Shown here piece by piece: positions 1 to 9,312 of a stretch of DNA of 36,120 nt; the first letter of the stretch is position 1, and each line of letters opens with the position of its first letter. The position numbers were made by a program, and so were the translations under genes. Source of the DNA: Beroe ovata (lineage: Eukaryota; Ctenophora; Nuda; Beroida; Beroidae); contig CAMPET010000163.1 of assembly GCA_946803715.1 (NCBI GenBank), forward strand, positions 6,916 to 43,035. Reading direction: 5' to 3'. The notes under the pieces are model-generated. The model was not told the origin of the DNA. It ran no database searches and saw nothing but the letters and a program-made list of their open reading frames with translations.

Positions 1-25
1 ACACACACACACACACACACACACA
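1..25. repeat. (AC)n microsatellite at the window edge
   Basis: The window opens with uninterrupted AC dinucleotides and the tract probably continues to the left. It is a simple sequence repeat with no visible link to a gene. Confidence 0.95.
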
Positions 26-2814
26 ATTACTATGATTGAATATTATATTGAATTGGATCTATAGCTTAATTTCGCAAATCTCGCAATTATGCACTGGCGA
101 AAGATCACTGTCAATATTGTGCTGACTGTGATATTGTGCTGACTGCTGAGCACTATATTATAGTCATGGGTTACACAATTTGCATGAACCGAGTGAGCTA
201 CTATATAAGTGAGTAAGTAAAGGGCGGCGAGCATTTTGATAATGACAGCTAGGTATATAATAGCACCATTGCTGAGGTATACGGCTGACAGCCATTGGTT
301 GTTGCAAGTGACAGCCGACGTAAGACACCGGCCACGGCTACATGTGATTTTGCAATCTCGTTTTAGCTGTCAGCTATGGAATATGGAAGAACAAGGACAA
401 AACGACGGAAATTTGCTGCATCCCAATTTTTCTAAATTTGATGATATCGCTCATGATATCCGGACGAAAATGATAATCGTGCTCTCAACCGTAATATTGA
501 TCAAATAATTAGTCAGTTATATAACAGATTCAACACATTATTATTGTGTGTATGCTAGATATGGGCGTGGCCGAAATATATTCCTCGGCATCTATAATCA
601 GTTACTCTGGCATCCAAAAAGGGCGTGGTTCAGCATGTTATTGATAATGCTCAAGCGGATGTACCCGATCATGGAAAAATCGAGCAACATCCTGCAGGGC
701 ACGGTCCTGTAATATAAGATCCGATATACACATTTTTCAATTGATTCCGACTACAAATTTTGGATGATGTAACCAGCTATCAAAAATCATCAGTTTCGAA
801 AGGTCGGCACCAAAATATATGAGCACCTGATATATGAGTACTTTATATCGAAAGCTTTTATGGGATTCAGTTTTTATGAGCAAAGAAGATACGGCCCGCG
901 TATGAACGCAATCATCGCAGACTAGCTGTTAAAAGACGCATCCAACAAACAAACTAACTTGCAAATAAATCAGATGACGTTCGCGAGTCACGTATGTGTC
1001 TGATAAACGTTATACGTCACTATTACGTCACCCGAATTGATGTCAAACTCTATGTCGGACTGATAATTGTCACGAACGCTTTTTTTAATGCAAGTGATAC
1101 AATATATGTACTGAAAACAATTTTGAATATAATGCGTGAATTACATTTTATAATATGTTTGTTTGCAAAAATCCAATAACGCGGAAACCGCGGAGCTTCA
1201 TCGCAGGTAATGCAGCTGTGACACTTTCGAATTTGTAATCGCATCAGAAAATCAGTAGGACTCAAATCCGTAGAAGTGCCAAACAACAATATGTTCGCAT
1301 CATAAGATCGTATTATGAATCATCATATATAACGCGCTTTTCGTGATTAATCGTGGAAATTTTAAAATCTCAGTTAGATTAAAATCTGATCGAACGTCAA
1401 AATTGTGGTAAAGCAAAAGCATTTGTGTCAATCGAAGACAAAAGCTCCGCGACACACGTCATTGATTTCAATGTCCAAGAGGAACAAAGGAGAGGGGTGC
1501 GAGGAAATAATCAAGGAAAACAAAAGGATCAACGAGCTGGTTCTAAAATCACGCGATTTTTGGTGGATACTTACAAAAATGTTGGATATGGAAAACAAAA
1601 ATCGGACATCAATTAATTTGAAGTGCTGTGACAGTGTAACACCATACTGCATAGATAAACAAGTCCTGCGGAAACCTAAATAATAGAAACCTAATATAAT
1701 AGAAAACATAAATTTCTTGCAGCTTGGGCTACATCCAACGTCACATGGATAACCAAGTATTACTTTCACTCACATACTTACACTGATATATGGACTAAAA
1801 CAAGACGATCGCGCAAGGTGAACGCAAGGAACATATATGCGAAAATTGAATGCAAACACGAATTCAAATTATACACTTTTGACGCGATAATGATTTGGAG
1901 AAAACTTATGTCGCGTAGCAGCTGTACATATACCCATGCAAAGTGTGAGGAATAAAAACAAAATCGCCACCGACCATAACATCTGTTCGCCAGGTTTTCA
2001 TACACAAATCTTATTTTTCTTCGATACTTTTATACTTCGTGACATGTGGTTGAAGCGAACGCTATATTCCAGCGATAGAAAGGCCGGTCTTCAGGCTTAC
2101 GTAACACCTACATTGCAACGTTAATTTGTCAAAGTACCTTTTCCACGATTTTCAGAGTTTAGATAACTAGTGAATGCGACCTAAGTTAATGTAGACACTT
2201 TCTGGAGTATCTGTATAAGTATTGTGTCGGGCAATAATCAGATTTTAAGTTTTAACCACTTTCTGCAATAGACTCACGAGTTCTGAAGCCTTACTCGACT
2301 TAGTGTGTGGAAACTACTACTAGCGCACACACGAGGTCGACACATAGCCATAGTGCCAAATCTACGCTTCAAATGTCAATTTTAAGAAATAAAATTCGTG
2401 ATTTACCTTCCTATCGATATAATCGATTTTTGATGAGCTCAAAGGTTGATAGTCGGTCGTATGCAGATGCCTTGTTTGATTTAAGATTCAGTCTTCGGTA
2501 AATATTGCGAAAACGCATTATCGTTTAACGTTATACAGTATACATATGAGGATTGAGGAATGACGTAAAGCGAACGAGAAAGTGCTTTGATGTAAGCTCA
2601 TTCATATATCAAAACCATTTATTGCTTTAAAAAATCATTGTGCTCGCGCAGGTTTAAAGGGTTTGGACTTTGGGGTCAGATTTGCTGAAACCAAGATTAA
2701 TTCCGGCTGCGGTGTTAACTACGGGTGTCGAAGCCTGCGTGGACTGCATAAGCGAGTACCGCGTAACGGATGGAAGAAGACTTGGCTCTCCCCTCTCCTT
2801 CCCTCGATATGGAC
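26..2814. other. No supported gene; AT-rich non-coding sequence
   Basis: All open frames here are under 115 codons. They overlap one another on both strands, lack family motifs and lack convincing splice junctions that keep frame. Two GGGCGTGG boxes lie near 565 and 620. I see nothing else that I can name. Confidence 0.6.
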
Positions 2815-2832
2815 AGAGAGAGAGAGAGAGAG
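2815..2832. repeat. (AG)9 microsatellite
   Basis: Nine AG units sit in a purine/pyrimidine-biased stretch at about 2780-2880. The overlapping short ORFs on both strands here owe their R/E or S/L-rich composition to this repeat. Confidence 0.9.
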
Positions 2833-4777
2833 CAACATATAAAGCTGCTGCAGCTCTCTCTCCCTCTGTGTGGCAGAGAAGTGCTGCCGCTAAACGACAA
2901 ATCACGCGCATTCGTCACGTGGACAGCGCACACTCTCAGTTATTACAGAGACCACGTGACCGCCGCTAGGTCTCGTGACTCACGCACGTGCTACACGTCA
3001 CGGCAAATTATTCCATATCGGGAGAGCGGGAGCTGAGCCTCCTTGACTGTGACTCTGTAGTCGGTGGCGCGGAGTATAGCGATCACGCATTTCCGGGGGC
3101 CGGGCATTACTTAGCGGGGAGTTGTTGATTCGTCCTGAGCTCAGGCTGCTGCAGTTCAAAACTACGTTCTGAATAGAGAGTCTATCTATGCACCAAAACG
3201 TGTAAAGCGTACTGCGTAATAAATAAATCCCATTCGCAAGCTTAAATTCGCAAACTTCGATGGAATGATCTTGATTCCTGAACGAATTAAGCAAAAGTTG
3301 AACCTAGAACAGATTTGAAAATAGCCAAATAATTGAAGTTCTTGATTTGATAAATCGATGAGATGAAGACCGATTGAATAATCTAATGAGGATAATATGC
3401 AAATGGCTCGTAGATCAGAGCTCATGACGAGGGAGACATTTGACTACATCCGAGTTGTCATGGGAGCGTCAAGTGTGACAGTCTTGACAGTGTCAAGACT
3501 GTCACACTACACAAGACACCGGTTTATTGTAGCACAAAATAAACCCTTTGTCCTTTGAAAAAGCTACAATCTAAATCAATCATATTTGGAACGATGGAAC
3601 GACTAATGATGACTATCCTGATGATGGCCTATCCTGTTATCCTGGCAGATCTTCTGCACTGAACGATGCAAATTTCGCTATCTCGGGAAACAGCAGTAAA
3701 AATGAGCAGAAAGAAACAACCGCACATCCCATGGAAAATGAATTAGAGACGATAATTTTGTGCTGAAGGAAGATGGAATCGATACGTATATAGGAACCGG
3801 TTTGTCAAAAGTAAGCAAATGGGTATATTCATGCCCCCGAAGGAATAGCATCAACCCCATGTACATGAGCGGCAATTGACGTTTTATTCATAATTCTCCT
3901 TCGAATTATCATCTCGTTAGACATGGAGGGAAGACTATTCCAGGAGACCACACCCACTTAGAAATGCTAGAACAGGTTATGAATATAGCTAGGGCCGCCG
4001 GTACTCAATAATTTAGCGGTATAACAGCACCTTAAAAATGATGCGTGCGTTTCACAATACAGCCATTGTTCAGCTAAATTTCGTCTTCAATCCTCCGCAA
4101 AACATTGTGAGCATTATGCAGGATTTCATGCTATAAAAGGAATAGATTATCACTGAAAGTATATAAAACCGAACATCGATTATATTCTACACGCAATTCG
4201 TAATTAAGACGACTAATTTCTTACAGTTTATCGCATCTGGTGGAATCATCACACCGATCACAATAATAATATGTACCCGGCATGTGACACATGAACCCCT
4301 CCGTTATCTATATAAGTGGAACACAATAGGAACTGCAGGGGAGGGAGGGGCCGTCAGTCGATGATTTAATCGCATCACGCGAGAATTATTCTCACTCAAG
4401 TCGAGTGTGAGTAAACATATCATATAATAGTGACCATAATCTGTCACGTACAGCTAAACACGTTTGTCAAAACTGGACGATGATCAGAAATCGTGCGTAG
4501 TGAGTGCGTACCCAATCGAGAGTTCAATAACATAAACTACTGACAAATTGCAATTATATAGCAGGCTTTCATACAGCTGCAAATCCGACACGCGTACTGC
4601 GTGATTTATGTGGGTGGGGCAGTGTTGAGTATGCGTGCGCTCCTAAGACAGCGGATGCTGTGAAAACTGGAACTTTGCATGAACACGATTACCACGCAAC
4701 TAATTAGGGTGAATTGCGAGTAACAACTGATCATCCTGTAATGAGGATTCCTTACATTTTGGCATGCAGCTCCTCGA
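2833..4777. other. No supported gene; contains a hairpin and TATA-like boxes
   Basis: No ORF above 100 codons and no recognised domain. There are TATA-like stretches near 4133 (CTATAAAAGG) and 4163 (TATATAAAAC) with no gene attached, a G-rich run near 4336-4350, and the palindrome listed separately at 3472-3508. Confidence 0.55.
3472..3508. repeat. 37-bp perfect palindrome with a 1-nt centre
   Basis: Two 18-bp arms are exact reverse complements around a single central base (left arm starts AGTGTGACAG, right arm ends CTGTCACACT). The core TTGACA/TGTCAA resembles the TTGACA-type units that are tandemly repeated at 21.5, 24.1 and 35.9 kb. No protein-coding context. Confidence 0.9.
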
Positions 4778-5117
4778 CAGGTAAAGACTATAACAGGTAA
4801 AGACTATAACAGGTAAAGACTACAACAGGTAAAGACTATAACAGGTAAAGACTATAACAGGTAAAGACTATAACNATAACGGGTAAAGACTATAACGGGT
4901 AAAGACTATAGCAGGTAAAGACTGTAACAGGTAAAGACTATAACAGGTAAAGACTATAACAGGTAAAGACTATAACAGGTAAAGACCAATTGCGGCTGTC
5001 CGAGTTCACAAACCATGTCGAACGATAATGACTGAAAGATCTGAAAAGGGAGCATGTCTTAAATTTACAAAGCAGTACACTAAACTCTCAACACTGCAAC
5101 ACACGACCTGTGCTTTG
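4778..5117. repeat. Compound minisatellite, copy 1: 13 x 16-bp array plus 131-bp unit
   Basis: About 13 copies of a 16-bp unit (AGGTAAAGACTATAAC, with AGG/GGG and TAT/TGT variants) run from 4778 to 4986. A unique-looking 131-bp block follows (4987-5117) and recurs after the second array. The N at 4875 lies inside the array and probably marks an unresolved copy number. Confidence 0.92.
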
Positions 5118-5372
5118 NCAGGTAAAGACTATAACAGGTAAAGACTATAACAGGTAAAGACTATAACAGGTAAAGACTATAACGGGTAAAGACTATGACA
5201 GGTAAAGACTGTAACAGGTTAAGACTATAACAGGTAGAGACCAATTGCGGCTGTCCGAGTTCACAAATTATGTCGAAAGATAATGGCTGAAAGATCTGAA
5301 AAGGGAGCATGTCTTAAATTGACAAAGCAGTACACTAAACTCTCAACACTGCAACACACGACCTGTGCTTTG
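5118..5372. repeat. Compound minisatellite, copy 2: 8 x 16-bp array plus 131-bp unit
   Basis: After an N at 5118, eight more 16-bp units run to 5241. The 131-bp block follows at 5242-5372 and differs from its partner at 4987-5117 at about 5 positions. The higher-order unit is therefore [16-mer array + 131-bp block], duplicated head to tail. The last two 16-mers are degenerate (GGTTAAGAC, GGTAGAGAC). Confidence 0.92.
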
Positions 5373-7786
5373 ACTGGTGTGGTTTCGGTTAAATTGGCAA
5401 TGTGCCAGGTTGCGCAACAAATATAATGGTGTATACATGACGTGATCTATAAAGGTCGTTACAGCAACCCATTCCTCTGTTCATTAAATGGATCAATCTA
5501 TAATGTGATGAATGAATTATCATGACCATTCGTGTCTTCTAAGCTTCTAGTTCGCGTGAACGTTTTGCAGCCGCTTTAAGTAGTACCTACCGTATAACTT
5601 TACAAAATAATCCCGCGTTGAATTGCAATGAAAAAAGCTTTACTTTTCTGAAGGTACGGAGTGCGTTACCATGACTACGATATAAGGAATCATTCTAGGA
5701 ATTGTGAAGACCGCAGCTCTCAACTGTGGAGCGTATACCTACTGCAGTACAGCTGGTGCTGTACTATAATACCTACACAATGGAGTAGCGCGCGGTGATC
5801 GCAGCTGGTGAAGCAGTATGCCTCTTGATTCTTACTAAAATCTCAACATAAGATTTGCAAATCGTCTCATGAGACGAAACTCAGGATTTTGATCATATCC
5901 GTAAAAATAAATTGACAAATCAGTACTATCAATTCGTCAGCCTGCGAGCTCCCTGGACTGCTTTCTGTCATGATTTAGAATGATTTGCCTCTTGTTAGTA
6001 TGCTATTCAGATACTATGTGAGTATGATCAAAGAGCTTAGCTTTATGTTTGCATAATAATATACCCTTGCAGGCCTCGCTAGTGACAAATAAGAAAGCTT
6101 GGCAAATGAGTATGACGAATCTTCAGGGTGATCTTATAACTCAATAGTCTTGTTTGTCCGTGACTCCGCTAAGGGTACAACTACCAGTACCAGTTACACC
6201 CCAGGATAACTATTTCGCCTCGCGACTCGTACCCTAAAATTAGAATGATAAAGTTGGAATTGAATACCTAAATTATATAGGTTGAGCAATATGATGACCA
6301 TTTTAAATCCGAACATATTGTGTGACTACAGCTGTACGCAGTATCATAAAGCTAGTAATAATGTATTAATATGTATTGTGCGTGTCAAAATATTTAACAA
6401 CATCTCTCGTATAATAGTACTGGGCCGCTATATCATATGTTGGTAGAACGCGATATAATCACACATACACACGAGCACACAAAAACAATCACGCATACAA
6501 TCACACATAAACGCATAGGCTCGCCCACACTACAATAAGACACACTCAGTCAACTGCTGGAAGGAAACACAGAGTTCTGACGATTTGATATGAAACACGG
6601 GAACGCAATTTGAAAATTTGAGGGGTGTCGAGGCTGGTGCAGAAGTCTAGAATCATGATTCATGGGCGGCCTATACCTCTAGCAATCGCTTGTAGTCCGC
6701 GATAATGTGGACTACTTATGGCAAAATCTTCTCTTTCTCGTTCAAGACAGTCACACAATCTAGACTGCTGGGATAGGTCTAGTGAAAATGAATACAGTGT
6801 AAGTACCTACTCAATACGAAGAGATACAACCTTGAGTAAATCTAAAATATGCAAAACTCGCAATATTATGAAAATTGTGAATACCTACCTACTGGAGAAA
6901 GAAATGTGACGTGTAATGGGAGGATAACCTTACAGATTCCACGACCGGAGCTGAAATAACCGTAACTGCAATTCTGATGACAATCGAGTTCGTGGTCTCT
7001 TGGGAAACCAGCTGCAGCTGACGCAAACCCACAACTCTCAGTGTAATGATATTACAGCACTACGTTAACATACACACAGACACACATACCTACACACAAC
7101 ACAAACTTTATAAGGTAACATGATACACGCAACGTATATTCCTACATGTATATGAGAACAAGGAGAGCATCAAATAATGATAATATTATCGTATAACATG
7201 GACGGGAAGCTTCATTACTCGGATACCGCGTTATAGTTGTCACGCGACCCGTATGTACTTAGTTACAATATATCTGATCACGCGTGAGTCACGCGTGACC
7301 GTACTTGCGTGAGATACAAGTAGCGCGTTACATTGAGTGATTACCTTAGTAATTGTACTTATTCAGACAAGCACTAAATGAGAAAATCACGAAAAAAAAT
7401 TCTTAATTTGTACGCGTCTTAAATTCTACAGGCTTTAATTTATAAATTTCATAAATCTTCCACCATTATTTCCTGCAGTCGGAGTCCGACTTATGCACTG
7501 AATTTAACGGCAGCTCTTCATACGTAGTCAGTAGCCAGCCAATTTAATATTTGGTTCCTAATGCTGACGTTCATCAGAAATAAAAACACAGCTCAACGGC
7601 TGCTGGACAGCTGGACATTAAAGGTCAACAATTGACAGTGCAGCGAGGGATACTTTTGCAGTCGACCCAATCTGTCAATTTTCCTGACTAGAAACGCCAA
7701 CTCTACACATTCAGTGATCAGATCAGGTGACACGGCCCAGCATAGAAATCCATGCGATAGTCAAGACTGTATGACTCTAATTCTTA

Positions 7787-7813
7787 CCCTTACCCTGACC
7801 CTAACCCTTTCCC
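7787..7813 (-). repeat. Telomere-like C3-tract array, G-quadruplex motif on the minus strand
   Basis: Five CCC tracts are separated by exactly three bases each (spacers TTA, TGA, TAA, TTT). The minus strand therefore reads as five GGG tracts with 3-nt loops and includes one GGGTTAGGG. It may be a degenerate interstitial telomere-like tract. Confidence 0.7.
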
Positions 7814-8132
7814 TCTCCAAACCAGGCCTCAGGCCATAACTGATAATAAGAGATCATAGGTTTAGTAGAAGCTGGTACCTGAAGGAGGAAAGCTGATCTT
7901 GTAGGGGGTTCGTTTGCTCTTAATGTATCATTTCGTAAACTATCAAAGTTTTCCAGCTGAATTATACTGGATTTTAGAAGTTTCTCAAATAATACAGGTC
8001 TTAAATTATACTACATGTCTTATTGGTACAGATCTTTACACGTACAAGGTATTCAGCATGTTCTCGATGATGGAGGCGTGGTACCTAAATATTTGCAGAA
8101 AAAGCGAATAACTAGAATAACCTTCTTGTAGG

Positions 8133-8315
8133 TTAAACAATAAGGGTGTTTTCGGCTTCATCTGTCAATATTTGGAGAAAATGGTGGAGAAGATTGCATC
8201 AGACCACAAGATAGAACATTTTAACTCTGGATGTTCCATCACCCTTCCAATCTTGGATATATTTATAGTTTCTGTACTCTGTATGGGGGTCATCTTAAAA
8301 ATGAATTGCCGATGA
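8133..8315 (+). other. Possible exon-like ORF, unrecognised
   Basis: A 60-codon open frame follows a 3' splice-site-like CCTTCTTGTAG. Its protein-like composition (around FGFICQYLEKMVEKIA and a later hydrophobic stretch) ends in TGA. A second small open frame (8438-8497) follows a good acceptor, TTTCCCTGCAG, and an ORF at 7914-8111 lies upstream. I could not join these into one in-frame model, so this may be a decayed gene, an unannotated small-exon gene, or chance. Confidence 0.15.
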
Positions 8316-9312
8316 AAAATTTCCTTAGTTGACTGCTTTTAGGAAAATATAAAAGCCCTTTGGAAGATTTAGACAATGATTGACTTTACTGAGTGTTTGA
8401 ACATAAAGGTGGCAGGTGCTCATTCATTTCCCTGCAGATTGTGATTTATGCTTTGCAATCAATGCTTTCCGATAAAGATTATCAATGTTCAGAATAATTG
8501 CCTCACTATTATAGTCACGAATCATCATTGAATTAGCTGGATTACATAAAGACGTCAATGAAACTTGTTGATCAAGAGATATTCTAACCTCCCTGAAATT
8601 CCCAAGAAACTTCTAAAACCTAAATCAAGTATTGCTCAGTATACACAATTGTACTAATATCTTGAGATCTCACTAGAATTTGACACGTTGTGCGCCACAC
8701 GCAAAGACAATTCATCCGCTCTACACACACATACCTCATTGTGTGGATTGTATTGTACACCACAAATGAGGTGGGTCTTCGCAGTGCGATTCATTGAGTT
8801 TATCCGTATTGTTCCATGGTGTTTGTCTTGAGCCAACAATATAATATTGCTCACATTTAAGTACACTGCAAGGACTTAATCAGGAGTACTTATTATCAAC
8901 ACCTGGTATATTGATCAATGTACAGTGTAAACTGTAAACATATGTGACTTCATTTTATTAAAGTTTTCATTGTGTTTCGTTGTCTAGCTTAGATGGGTTC
9001 AAAAGTTTGAACTTTTTTCTAGTATTTCTTCACTATTATTCAAACGAGCAACAAAAGAGTTGCTCAAGATAGAAATATTGTGAACTTTGTACTTTACTCT
9101 TCATATTGTTACACCTGTTACGCTGTTTGCACATTGGATGGTTTTGATGTGGACCCTTTGCTTGCAAGGCATGAATGATTGACATCCTTTCCCTTGATGG
9201 TCTGTTCTTTTTGATATCGTAGTTTGACCTCTGATCATTGTCAAACTGTTAAACCCGTTGAAAATGGACCATGACATCATACACATATCCAAGGAATTGC
9301 AAATATAACACC

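Larger units (their letters stand above)
5373..9312. other. Long stretch without a supported gene
   Basis: Contains ACAC-rich low-complexity sequence near 6460-6530 and 7070-7100, the C3-tract array at 7787-7813, a 7-bp-arm palindrome near 8996-9011 and several short exon-like ORFs between 7.9 and 8.5 kb (listed separately). No ORF above 100 codons and no recognisable domain. Confidence 0.5.

Noticed and set aside
4778-5241. CRISPR-like regular array
   Set aside because: The 16-bp units abut directly with no unique spacers, and the context is a eukaryotic genome; it is a minisatellite.
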